Origin: Haplomitrium mnioides
Lineage: Eukaryota > Marchantiophyta > Haplomitriopsida > Calobryales
Direction: 5' to 3'
Assembly: GCA_049999725.1 (NCBI GenBank)
Contig: JBNGIS010034960.1
Span: 1 to 28,344, forward strand
DNA length: 28,344 nucleotides
Positions 1 through 9,299 of this stretch are shown here, one piece after another. Position 1 is the first letter of the stretch. Every line of letters begins with the position of its first letter. Both the position numbers and the translations under genes were made by a program. The notes beneath the pieces are model-generated. The model was not told where the DNA came from. It saw only the letters and a program-made list of their open reading frames with translations, and did no database searches.

Positions 1-734
1 GCACGCTTGCATGCAATTCTCTGCAAGGAACAGTCTTCCTTCTTCAGCGTAGCTCCTCCATTCTGTCTCTGTGCTCTAACCATCTTCAGTCGTGAAGAGC
101 TTCTCCAACGCAATTCAGCTTGCATCCGATTGCTCCAGCGCCATACTCTTCTTGAAATTTTTCTTCACCTTTCACAGATCGATCCCCCACGACACCAGCT
201 TCGCACATCAATCTTCCTCGCGGATCCTGCTTCGCAGCACCCTTCTCATTCACATTCTACCATGAGCTTGCTATATGTCCCATAAGCACCCCTAGAAAGA
301 CTTGCACAGATATAAAAGTAACCCCCTCTCTTGTTCTTTCGAGAGGCATCCCCCCTAGGGGTCTAAGGCCACCACCTCTTTCTTCTCTGCCCCTGGACGG
401 ACCTAGTTAAGGGCACAGTTACCACGACACATGTTCAGGGCAGGCTGTCCATCGAAAACAAAAATAGAAAATATTGATAGAAACGTAGATAGGGGCTGGC
501 TGGCCCTCGACAATTAGATTAGTTTTTTATTTTTATTTTTATTTCCTCAAAATAATTCTCACCCTATATCACAGCCTCTTTGCCCTTTCTTCTTCTTCAC
601 ACTATACTATACTCCATTTCTTTTCCATATTCACAACTTTTCCCAAAAACTCAAGAAATAACACTTTCCTTTATTTTTGCCGTGCCGAAAAGAGCATCCT
701 CCACATCGATTCTGATTCTTTTGCAGGGACTATG
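1..734. other. Gene-free stretch, GC-richer than the rest
   Basis: I recognise no gene here. The first 450 bases are noticeably richer in G and C than the rest of the window, followed by an AT-rich, pyrimidine-rich tract from about 520 to 700. A TATAAAA string at 311-317 could be a plant TATA box, but no LTR or gene structure is visible around it. An open frame of 92 codons at 7-285 has no recognisable motif and no sign of being coding. The segment sits exactly where the bulk of the copia 5' LTR should be, so it may be unrelated DNA joined by recombination or deletion. Confidence 0.4.
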
Positions 735-785
735 CTCTCACATGTATATGATTGTGTATTCCATTGCAGTGCATAATTCTTTACA
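735..785 (+). repeat. Remnant of copia 5' LTR (U5 end)
   Basis: Positions 749-785 match the last 37 bases of the 3' LTR (6475-6511) with about four differences, and both end in TTTACA. Weaker similarity may reach back to about 735. Further upstream no match to the 217-bp 3' LTR can be seen. The remnant stands directly in front of the primer binding site, as it should. Confidence 0.7.
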
Positions 786-797
786 TGGTATTAGAGC
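786..797 (+). promoter_or_regulatory. Primer binding site of the copia element (tRNA-iMet type)
   Basis: TGGTATTAGAGC differs by one C-to-T change from TGGTATCAGAGC, the sequence complementary to the 3' end of plant initiator-methionine tRNA. It follows the LTR end without a gap. This is where minus-strand DNA synthesis would be primed. Confidence 0.85.
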
Positions 798-2212
798 ATG
801 TTCAGGAAGTGGCTACGGAGCACAAAGAACTTGAGGAGAAGCAAGAAAGGAAAAATGAGAAAAAATCAAACCTCCATCATACGTAGCAGAGCGTCAAATA
901 GTTAGCACAAAAGGAAATTAGCATAGTATCAAATCGATTGCAAAAGAAATTGCTGGTGTTTACTAAAGGGACATTTGCTACTAAAGAATTGAAAGATTGC
1001 AGAATCACATGTGAAGAATTTTGCTAAATATTCCAATGAAGAAGGAAAGGCCGCTAGATTTTTAGGGTTTCAATTCAAAACATAATCGAGTTACAATCAA
1101 AGGAAAATTAAGGGTATAAATCAAAGAAATTTTTGTTGTTTCTTGATTGAGGAAGAATTGCAAGAGGAAGGCGAGCATATTAGAGGTCGAATCAATTGAA
1201 TTGAAGTAGAACTTGCAAAGTTCTACTTGAATTGATGAGTGGCTAAAGAAGAATGTAGCAGCAAACAAAACGTCAAAGGAGCTTATTTGTGAGAACAAAA
1301 TTGCAAGAGAAAAATTGAAGTAGGGCTACTTAGAAGAATCAATTTGGATGCAAGTTGAATCATTGGATTTGGAGCAGAAACGACAAAGATCTGCTCATCG
1401 AAAGAGGCTACTCTTGCAAAAAATTTAAGCAACAAAAAACATAACAGGATCTCACAATTGAGGAAGAAATTGAAGGAAGTAGTTTGAGGAAGGATTGCCC
1501 ATGAAAATCAATTAGAGTGCAACTCAAATCATGTGTTTTGGAGCAAAAATTAAACAACTTTGCTCATCGAAGTGCTCTGCTCTTGAAGAAAATCAAAGCA
1601 GCTGAAGAAAAAAGAAAGTCAAAGGTGCATGATTGCTGGTTGGGAACAAATCAAAGAATCAAAGGAGAGGGTTTTGTTCGTGGTTGACGAAGAGATCAAA
1701 GGAGTTGTTCATATCTGAGGAAGAAATTGTTGGTGAGCAAGCTGTTGGTGAAGAGAATGAAAGAGGAATCTAGAGAAGAATTGAAGAAGACAAAGGGAGT
1801 CTTCAAAAAATAGTTACTAAGCTGCTTTTGTTGAAGGAGAGTTGCAAGGATTGAAGGAATAAGCAGGCAAGAATTGAACATTGTTTATTTTATTGCTTTA
1901 GTGAAGCAGAATCCTTGTGAAGAGCATGCAAAAATCAAAGAATTGTTCTCATTTTTTTGTTGAAGAAGAATTGGTAAGCAGGATTGTGTTTTGTTATCTT
2001 CTGTTATAAGACTTGAATATATTGACATATAAATTCAGCACTGACAGAGAGACTTACAGAAAACCTATCAAATTCAAAGGAAACCTATTCATTAGTTCAG
2101 AAAATACCTTGAATCCTCTAAAACTTGAAACTGTACACAACATAGACTACAATTTCCTTAAGCCAACAAGGAAGCAACCTAATTGCCAAAAGGTCTGAAT
2201 CATAGTTTCAAG
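798..2212 (+). other. Purine-rich leader of the copia element
   Basis: About 1.4 kb lies between the primer site and the gag start, long for a copia leader. It is A+G rich, dominated by variants of GAAGAA and AATTGAAG. It contains a diverged direct duplication with a 169-bp offset (about 1337-1440 against 1506-1607), both halves including GCTCATCGAA followed by GCTCTTG or CTCTTGC. It also holds a hairpin at 1197-1235: 18-base arms with two mismatches around a three-base loop. No coding region is supported; the short open frames here lack motifs. Confidence 0.6.
1197..1235. repeat. Inverted repeat (hairpin) in the copia leader
   Basis: The left arm 1197-1214 and right arm 1218-1235 pair over 18 bases with two mismatches; the inner 11 pairs (AAGTAGAACTT with AAGTTCTACTT) are perfect, with loop GCA. 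It lies in the RNA leader, where packaging or dimerisation structures of retroelements are found, but no function can be shown from one copy. Confidence 0.6.
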
Positions 2213-3080
2213 ATGGCAAACAGAATTTCTCAGATAGTTAGTGAGAAATTGACCAAAAATAATTACAATGTCTAGTTAGTCAGAGTGACAAACTTCATCA
2301 AAGAGAGAGGATACTATGACTTCATCACAGGAGATGAAGTTGAACTAGTGATAGGCCCGTCCCCATCCAATAAGGAGATGCAGACCTTGAAGACACACAT
2401 ATAAAAAGTTCATAAGCTATTGTACTGGCTAGCCATCAGTGTCGATGACAAGATGATGGATTATGTGTCAACAGCTAAGACACCCAAGGAGGTTTGGGAT
2501 ATCCTGAAAGAGAGATATGCCATCACGCCAGATGCAAGGAAGCTGATATTGTAGATGGAATTCTTTAATCTGCAAAAAGAGAAAATGAATATAAATGCCT
2601 TTTCTCTAAAGATCAAATCACTAGCTGAGCAGCTAGCAAGTGTTAGAGAGGAAGTGAAGGAGAGTGCCATGGTGGCAATTTTCTTGAATGGTTTAGGCAA
2701 AGAATATAAATAGTTCAAAACATCAATGAAGACAAGAGAAGGAACCACATCCTTCTCACAACTGACTGCCATGCTAATGGCAAAGGAAATTGACATTAGA
2801 GGAGGTGTTTCAAGCAGTTAAGAACAAGCATTCTACTCGAACAAGGGTAGAGAATGAGGAGGAAGAAGCTATTGTCGACAAGAGTAATGCTGGTAGAGGT
2901 CATTCAAACAACAATGCACAAAATTAGTAGCACTAATCAAACCAATTTGGTGATAGAAGCCAGTTCAAAGGCAAAGGGAGTAACAGAGAACATGGAAGCC
3001 ACAACCTTCAAGAGGAGGCTATTGTTATTGTGGGAAGCTAGGTCACGTCGCAAAGAACTACTACAAAAAGTAGAATGATA
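2213..3080 (+). pseudogene. gag: Copia gag (UBN2-type capsid and zinc knuckle), broken
   Basis: The frame opens with ATG at 2213 (MANRISQIVSEKLTKNNYNV) and continues through a copia capsid signature: a Trp-Asp-x-Leu-like segment VWDILKERYA near 2494, then LQKEKMNINAFSLKIKSLAE, then AMVAIFLNGLGKEYK. In-frame TAG codons stand at 2273-2275 (Trp expected) and 2552-2554 (Gln expected). A damaged CCHC zinc knuckle follows near 3018-3060: Cys-Tyr-Cys-Gly-Lys-Leu-Gly-His-Val-Ala-Lys-Asn-Tyr, in which the last Cys has become Tyr and the spacing of the first two is short. The product would package element RNA in cytoplasmic particles. It cannot be made intact. Confidence 0.85.
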
Positions 3081-3169
3081 TAAGAAACAACAAAATGGAT
3101 GGGAACTATGCAAGTTTCAGCAAGGTAAACAATGGAGTACACCTGGTTATGTGGAGATAGATGATTCTA

Positions 3170-4340
3170 CTATGCATTCTATCCATTAGATTGATAGCAT
3201 ACCGATAGTACTGGAGAATGGAAAAACAAAGTGCCTTGCTGATGTGGTGGATATGCCAATGATTCAGAAAATTCTGATTTTAGTTGGAAAATGTATAGAG
3301 CAAAAAATGCAAGTAAGGTTTAACCCCACTAGTGTGTTCATTGAGGATTAACTATAAACTAATCACAAAGGAAATCAAGAGTGGAAAAATGTTCACATTG
3401 GATGTGAGCATGTTTGAAATTTCAGAAGCCATGTTTGTACACAGTACAAAAGTTGTGTCATACATAGAGATATGGCACAAGAGAACTAGGCATGTTAATG
3501 TGCAAAGGCTAAGGAATATGTAGAGTTCAAGGGTAGTCAGTGGCTTGTCTAAGTTCAAGGTAGAAGGAATGCAAAAAAAATATGAAGCATGTCAGTCTGG
3601 TAAATAGGCAAGACAAGCATTCTCTCATGATGGATATGTGGCAAGGAAGCCACTTGAGGTGGTACATTTAGATGTGTGGGGTCCAACAAAAACAGGGTCC
3701 ATTAGAAGGCCCAGTGTGCATACTATGTGACCTTTATTGATGATTATTCAAGAAAAATCTGGATTTATTTCATGAAGCAAAAGAGTGAAGTGTTTGATCA
3801 CTTCAAGTATTTCAGACCTATGGTGGAAAAAGAGCAAGGGAAACAAATTCAACGTGTCAGAATCTGATAGTAGAGGAGAATATTTCTCCACAAAATTTTG
3901 CACCTACCTGGAGAGAGGAAATAAAAGGACAACAAATATGCAAGTATACACCTCAGCAAAATGGAGTTGCTTAGAGAAAGAACCAACACATAGCAGAGGT
4001 GGCAAGGGCATTAATGAATGAGAAGATATGCCACATTATTAATGGATAGAAGAACTATCTTTTGTTATTTATATTATGAATTGAACCCTTACAATTGCAA
4101 TTCATGGCATGACACAAGAAGCGAAGTTTACAAGAAGATGTCCAGACATTTCACATTTGAAAGTGTTTGGTTGTATTGCTTATATATATATGTACTAGCT
4201 GAGACACAAAGAAAATTAGACCCAAAAGCTTATAAGTGTGTCTTTATTGGATATTCAAATGAGCAGATGGGATATAGGTGCTATTTCCCTATTGCATGCA
4301 TGTTGATGGTGAGTAGAGACGTTGTATTTGATGAGTTAAG
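3170..4340 (+). pseudogene. pol: Copia protease and integrase region, broken
   Basis: Near 3186 a His-stop-Ile-Asp-Ser string replaces the Trp-x-x-Asp-Ser-Gly of the aspartic protease. The pre-integrase zinc region is clear from about 3469 (IWHKRTRHVNVQRLRNM, then a stop, then KKYEACQSGK), with one Cys of the HHCC finger changed to Tyr. The integrase core follows: VHLDVWGPTKTGSI near 3660, FIDDYSRKIWIYFMKQKSE near 3732 after a frameshift, SDSRGEYFSTKFC near 3865, and a broken YTPQQNGVAE-like segment near 3942. The end (about 4190-4340) reads LDPKAYKCVFIGYSNEQMGYR, the usual copia integrase tail. Integrase would join element DNA to the chromosome. Confidence 0.88.
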
Positions 4341-4738
4341 TACTTAGTATGAGCAAAAATTTGTTGATGATGCAAGTGGCACAAATAGAAAGTAGGTTGT
4401 GTTAGAACCAACTCAACAAACTCAAGTAGTAAGTGGACCACATGGTGAAGGCAGTAGGAGTGGTAACATTAGTACATGGCAAAGAAGGCTGCGCAAAAAT
4501 TTGGAGCAGTATACTTCAAGTAACTTTCAATCTGAAATGTCTCTAGGAGAAGGAGGTAGTGGTGAATATGAAAATGTAGATGAAGATCTAAGATTACTCT
4601 CAGCTTCAACATCAAGCAAAAAACAAAAGGAGTAGTAGGTGCAAAGCATACTTTTGCGCATAAGTGATAGGGTGAAGTACCTTGTAGACATGTTGATACA
4701 TAAAGGAACGTTTACAACACATCATGCATACATGGTGC
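4341..4738 (+). pseudogene. Spacer between copia integrase and RT, degenerate
   Basis: This is the poorly conserved polyprotein linker of copia elements. An open frame at 4399-4635 is rich in Ser, Gly, Glu and Gln, typical of the linker, and has no catalytic motif. It is still in the element's orientation. The next frame (4639-4842) enters the reverse transcriptase start. Confidence 0.55.
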
Positions 4739-6283
4739 AAGTGATTACTGAGAAGAAACTTGTTCTATTTGAGGATGATGTGGGAGATGACAGATGGGAA
4801 GCTGCAATGGTCAAAGAGATGGAAGCTTTTTACAAAAACTAGACTTGGGAGCTGGTCAATCTACTTGAAGGGAAGAAAGCCAACAAATGCAAATGGGTCT
4901 ACAAATTGAAGAGGAGTGAAGATGGCAACATAAGCAAGTTTAAGGCAAGGTTAGGGGCCAAGGGGTATGCCTAGACTCATGGGATAGATTATGAGAAGAC
5001 TTTCAGCCCTGTAGCAAGAATAACAACCATTCGGGCAGTTATAGCATTGGCTGCATAAAAAAAGTGGACTTTGCAACAAATGGATGTAAAAAAACGCATT
5101 TATCTATAAGGAGCTTGAAGAGGAGGTGTACACGGTACAGCCCCCTTGTTTTGTTGAACTGAAGCATTTAGATCATGTATGCAAGCTGAAGAAGGCACTA
5201 TATGGGTTGAAGAAAGCACCTTGAGCGTGGTGTAACAAGATAGGCGAATATCTTGTTTCGGTGGGCTTCAAGGTGTCAAATGCAGACTATTCTCTAAATG
5301 TAAGGAAAAAAAAGAAATGTATATGATGCTCATTCTCATTTATGTAGATGATCTGATTATGACAGGAGGGAGTGAGCAAGATATTGCTGAAGTGAAGAAA
5401 TTGTTGCAACAAAAGTTTGATTTGAACGATCTTTGTGAGCTGATACATTTCCTTGGAATTAACGTGATAAAAAAAGAGCAGTGAATATGGATGATTTAGA
5501 GGCAATATGCCTTGGATATGCTGGCCAAATATGGCATGGCAGGTTGCAAACCGATTGCAACTCCCTTAGATCAGAATACAAAACTAATCAATTATGAATG
5601 AGAGCTAATTGAGGATCCAACAAGGTTCAAGTAGATGATAGGCAGCTTGATTTACATCACCATCACTAGACCAGATCCAAGTTATGTTGTAGGTCTGGTA
5701 AATCAATTTATATAGGTACCAAAGAAGCAACATTTGGATGCAGTGCACAGAAGTTTTTGGTACATAAAAGCTACACTACAATGTGGGATGTTTTATGTCA
5801 GCAATAGCAAATTTCAGCTTGCTGGTTTCACAGATGCAGATTGGGTAGAAAGTGACAGTGATAGGAGGTCCACTAGTGGTTTTGTATTTTCATTTGGAAG
5901 TGCTAAAATCGTCTAGAGCAGCAAAAAGCAACCTATAGTTGCTTTATCAAGTATAGAGGCTAAATACAGGGGGCAGTCATGGCCACCTATAGGGTAGTGT
6001 GGTTATTGAAGTTGTTGTAAGATATGGATGCTAGAGTGGAGGAACCTGTGAAGGTTCATTGTGACAACATCAACAGTATTCAATTGGCTAACAATCATTT
6101 TTTCATGCACATTCAAAGCATATTGAGGTGCATTATCATTTTGTGAGAAAGAAGGTGTTGGCTAGGGTGATTGATTTGCAATATATCAGCACGGAAGAGA
6201 AGCTTGCCCAAATTTTTACAAAGTCTTTGGGAGCCAAAACGTTGCAAAAATTCAGGAGACAACTTGGTGTACAGGTGTTGAGC
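4739..6283 (+). pseudogene. pol: Copia reverse transcriptase and RNase H, broken
   Basis: The RT begins with DDRWEAAMVKEMEAFYKN, a TAG at 4840-4842 in place of Gln, then TWELV, KCKWVYKLKRSEDG and KARLGAKGYA, a TAG at 4972-4974 in place of Gln, and THGIDYEKTFSPVARITTI. A frameshift sits in the poly-A near 5090, and a TGA at 5222-5224 replaces Arg in the LYGLKKAP-R-AW motif. The catalytic YVDDLI is intact at about 5341. RNase H is seen as FTDADWVESDSDRRSTSGFVF (5830 on), a TAG at 5914-5916 for Trp, then SSKKQPIVALSSIEAKY. The C-terminus DLQYISTEEKLAQIFTKSL ends close to the polypurine tract. RT would copy the RNA, RNase H remove it; neither can be made. Confidence 0.9.
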
Positions 6284-6294
6284 TCAAGGGGAAG
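6284..6294 (+). promoter_or_regulatory. Polypurine tract of the copia element
   Basis: The purine run AAGGGGAAG immediately precedes the inferred 3' LTR start. In copia elements this run resists RNase H and primes plus-strand synthesis. Confidence 0.7.
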
Positions 6295-6511
6295 TATTAA
6301 TTTATCAAGCTCTAATAGGCTGCCAAGCTGATCTGACAACCCCCTAGGTTAGTTAGGGTTAGTGATTTATGTGGGGCAGATTTGGAGTTGCTTATGTGCG
6401 CTCCTCACCTTGATGTAACTTAAGGCCATCAAGCCCTTATTAAATATAGCACATTATTCTCCACCCCATTTGTGTGATTGTGTGTTCCATTGTAGTGCAT
6501 AATTATTTACA
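6295..6511 (+). repeat. Copia 3' LTR
   Basis: The start is inferred from the polypurine tract. The first dinucleotide is TA, presumably a decayed TG, and the end is CA (TTTACA). Length 217 bp, short as in many copia elements. TTAAATATAG near 6440 is a candidate TATA region. The last 37 bases match 749-785 beside the primer site. I could not define a target duplication because the 5' LTR start is lost. Confidence 0.75.
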
Positions 6512-7149
6512 ATTATTTGGCTAGAAAACTTGAATTTGTCTAAGCTTGAAATGAACAACTAGGGTTCTTGTCAACTAAGGTGACTAAGCAAGAACTTTGT
6601 GGAGCTACTTGCCTAGAGGATGGTGAAAAACAAGTATACCCATTTATTTTTTTATAGTGGTTGTAGACTCAAAGTGCAATTGAAAGACAAGTTAGAGTTT
6701 GCTATGAGAAACCTTGACAAGTACAAACATGAGACTGCTGGAACCAATCATAGCACTGCTACATGGCAACTTTTGATCACCAAATACAGAGAGAAGAATC
6801 CGATGTTGTTGCTTTGCAATTGTTGCATGTATGTAAGGCTCTCACCAATAGATGCCCAAAATTTCACTATTGATGACAGCTACTACCAACGATACCAATT
6901 GGAGATGACCTCCATTCAAAAGGTCTAGTATTAGCATTAAAGGTTTATAACAATCGGGATGATTTCATCATAGAAGTTAAAGAGTGAGTTGATTTTAAAG
7001 ACTTTGGAAATCAAACCAAAGTCCACCATTGAAAAGATCATGACTTCTCAAGATAGTTGGTTTCAATTATCCTTCTGCAATGGATAATTGTTGTAGAAGT
7101 TGTAGTAGAGTATTTTTGAAATATGGGAGAAGAACTTGGTTAAAGGCCA
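6512..7149 (+). other. Stretch without a recognisable gene
   Basis: One open frame of 102 codons lies at 6620-6928 (+). It is Lys-, Thr- and Tyr-rich, starts MVKNKYTHLF and contains TATWQLLITKYREKNPM. It has no motif I recognise and no matching copy in the window. The codon usage is no argument either way in such AT-rich DNA. It could be a piece of the gene locus that also holds the methyltransferase-like exon at 12788, or chance. Confidence 0.3.
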
Positions 7150-7446
7150 AAAGCCTAAAGCAAAAGTTTACTTGTGAATAAAAGACATGAAGTGGGTGTC
7201 TTGGAGGTCCCTTCAAGGTCTTCTTGACAAAAAGAAATTTTTGTTTTGAAGAGAGTGGAGGCTGAAGAGCTTTTGATTGAAGAGATGTCTTGAGAACTAG
7301 AGAGATACAAAGTTTTATTGGCAATGGTAAGATCCTTTTGTTCAAAGATGTGTTGTGCTACTTGAGAGGAGGCAAGGATGGAATATCCCATCCATTCAAA
7401 GGAATAAAAATTGTCCTCATTCTATTCCAATTTTGAGAAATTGTTG
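7150..7446 (+). pseudogene. Possible degenerate coding exon of unknown kind
   Basis: In the frame of positions 7229-7446 the translation reads as plausible charged, helical protein: QKEIFVLKRVEAEELLIEEM, ELERYKVLLAMVRSFCSKMC, EEARMEYPIHSKE. These pieces are separated by three TGA codons, each explicable as a decayed CGA (Arg), plus one TAA. At 7447 a GTAAGT follows, a good plant 5' splice site, and then AT-rich intron-like DNA. If real it would be an upstream exon of the + strand locus whose intron the gypsy element entered. I see no similarity to the upstream exon of the array units, so the link is unproven. Confidence 0.25.
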
Positions 7447-7625
7447 GTAAGTTTTTTTCCTATTGGAAATTACTTTAAGTTTATTTTTCTTTTGAAAGTA
7501 TTATTTTCTTAAGATTTATACCATATGTGCATGGACTCTTTCCTTCTTCCACATTTGGAATCTTTAGTCTAGTTGTGCTTGGACTATGCAGAGTCCATGT
7601 GCACTTTGAATTAGTGAATTCTAGT
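7447..7625 (+). other. Intron-like flank with GTCCATGTGC motifs
   Basis: AT-rich DNA after a possible splice donor. From about 7527 it carries several copies of GTGCATGGACT and AGTCCATGTGCAC-like strings, resembling the 24-bp minisatellite of the array at 22-27 kb. The pattern resumes after the gypsy insertion at 12630-12780. The last five bases, CTAGT, are the left target duplication of the gypsy element. Confidence 0.45.
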
Positions 7626-8050
7626 TGTTATAGTATAAGTATGATGTTGTGCTAGCAATTTACAAGAAAATAGAGAGAAGTGAAGTAAGTTGTAGAGGGG
7701 TCACTTTTAGGGTTGAAATCATTTTAATGTTACTTGCTTTTGAAGTTAACTTTAGTGAAGTGGTATATGGTCATTTTTAGGGTTGAAATTGGAAGTGACT
7801 TGTAATTGATCACTTTTAGGAATGAAATTAGAAGTGACTTGTAAGTAAAGAAGTAGGGATGACAACTTCTTCTCTTGTATGAATATAACAGCTTTATATC
7901 CCCAATCCTCATTCTGAAGTTCCTCTTGAATCACTTGGGTTCTTTGGTTGCTTGGCTTTTGCTTGCCTTATTGGTATTTGGTTGAAGAACTTTATTAGAG
8001 TTCACTATGAGTTCTTACTCATTTGGATTTGGTCTTTGAGTTCGTTTATA
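7626..8050 (+). repeat. Gypsy 5' LTR
   Basis: Begins TGTTATAGTATAAG and ends GTTTATA, the final CA of the family having become TA. It matches the 3' LTR over its whole length with scattered changes, for example in GAACTTTATTAGAGTTCACTATG near 7986. A promoter-like region lies near 7880-7900. The inner repeats GTCACTTTTAGGGTTGAAAT occur several times (near 7700, 7770 and 7810), so the LTR itself contains short internal duplications. Confidence 0.9.
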
Positions 8051-8051
8051 T

Positions 8052-8063
8052 TGGTATCAGAGC
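8052..8063 (+). promoter_or_regulatory. Primer binding site of the gypsy element (tRNA-iMet)
   Basis: Perfect TGGTATCAGAGC, complementary to the plant initiator-Met tRNA 3' end, one base after the 5' LTR. Confidence 0.93.
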
Positions 8064-8091
8064 TACGGTTCTTTTTTTGGTGGTGAGTTAC

Positions 8092-8780
8092 ATGGTGGAG
8101 AATAAAGAGGCGATGGTTCAAGCAATGGAACAATGACTTGAACATCTTTCGTGCCTTTTGGAAGTGAGAATGAAAGAAAGCGCAACTTTTTGAGAAGAAG
8201 AAAGTTATAGGTGATTTCCAACACCAAAAGTATATGATGGGAAGATGGTTTGCGGTGCATCTAAGAACTTTTTATTCGATTATGAGCAATATTTTGAAGC
8301 TAAAAACATTACAAGAGATGGTCAAAAAATTCTATTTGCGACAAGTCAATTGGAAGGAGTTGCAAATACTTGGTGGAGATATCAAATAGAACAAGCACAA
8401 CGTGGATTTGTTGCTCCTATTGTTTCTTGGTGTGAATTCAATAAAGTGGTGATTTCAAGATTTAAGATTGTAAATGCTTCAAAAGTAGAAAGAAATTGAT
8501 TGGTTGAATTGAAGCAACTTGGTACTGTGAGAAGCTAAATTATGCATTTTTAAGATACAAATATGCAAATTCTTGATATAAGAGAAGAAGAAGCACTAGA
8601 TTATTTTGTTTGGGGATTGAAGCCTTGCACGAGAATGGAAGCTACAATGAGAGAGGCTACTCAATTAAAAGAAGCAATGAGCATAGCGAAGCAACATGAC
8701 TCATTACTTATTGCTACATAAGTTAAGTCACGTCATCAACCATCCAAACAACATACTCAAAACTTTACAAATTTTAATGG
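8092..8780 (+). pseudogene. gag: Gypsy gag, broken, zinc knuckle missing
   Basis: ATG at 8092 gives MVENKEAMVQAMEQ, then a TGA that was probably CGA. After a frameshift the capsid reads from 8245: FLFDYEQYFEAKNITRDGQK, LEGVANTWWRYQIEQAQRG, WCEFNKVVISRFKI, the usual retrotransposon gag pattern (F...YF...L.G.A..WW). The distal part EEEALDYFVWGLKPCTRMEA is seen at 8588. Compared with the related fragment at 17610-18850, about 250 bp that there encode a CCHC knuckle are absent here, near 8720-8770. The protein would coat the element RNA. Confidence 0.85.
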
Positions 8781-8802
8781 AATCAAAATTTCTACAAGAA
8801 TT

Positions 8803-9175
8803 TGAGGTATCTTGTTCCATCTTGATGGTATGATTGAGGAGCACTCTTGTAGAATATTGGTAGATAGTGGGAGTTCTATAAATTTTATGTCACTACATTT
8901 TGCTAGGAAAATCAAAGCAAAATTTAGGCCTATCAAGAGGATTGTTATGACTATGGCTAATGGCCAAAAGCATGACGTGTTTTGCTCTCAAAACCCATTC
9001 TTTCTAAAGATTGGAAAAGAGTATGTGGAATCTATGCAATTTGTTATTGCACTTGTATAATATGACATCATTTTAGAGTTGCCTTGGCTTGAAGATCAAT
9101 TTGCTCAATTTGATTGGGCAAAATGACATATTCAAGTTACTTTGCAAGGTAAGGAATTTTTTTTGGAGTGTTTGA
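8803..9175 (+). pseudogene. pol: Gypsy aspartic protease, broken
   Basis: The frame at 8812-9060 reads FHLDGMIEEHSCRILVDSGS, containing the catalytic Asp-Ser-Gly triad, then MTMANGQKHDVF and a hydrophobic FVIALV. After a stop it continues YDIILELPWLEDQFAQFDWA, the conserved G-x-D-x-LGM-x-WL-like region of gypsy proteases with a Gly lost. It would cleave the polyprotein. Confidence 0.82.
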
Positions 9176-9299
9176 TATCGTTGGTGACAAAACCTAAATC
9201 AATTAAGCATGTTAATTCAGTGGAGCAAGAGTTGCATGTCTTTGCTATTTGGATCAAGCCCATCATTGACTTGAGTAATGAGAGAGGAAAAAAATGTGA

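Larger units (their letters stand above)
735..6511 (+). mobile_element. Decayed Ty1/copia LTR retrotransposon
   Basis: The order of parts is remnant 5' LTR end, primer binding site, long leader, gag, zinc knuckle, protease, integrase, reverse transcriptase, RNase H, polypurine tract and 3' LTR. Integrase lying before reverse transcriptase defines Ty1/copia. Every domain is interrupted by nonsense codons and frameshifts, so the element cannot be autonomous. Most stops stand where the family has Gln, Trp or Arg, which points to C-to-T decay. The last 37 bases of the 5' LTR (749-785) match the end of the 3' LTR, but the rest of the 5' LTR is not recognisable. The lineage within copia was not determined. 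Confidence 0.92.

Noticed and set aside
7067-7391. - strand frames of 78 and 92 codons
   Set aside because: They overlap each other and a more plausible + strand coding remnant, and show no motif.
785-8063. The two TGGTATYAGAGC sites as tRNA gene fragments
   Set aside because: Each directly follows an LTR end and lacks the rest of a tRNA; they are primer binding sites.
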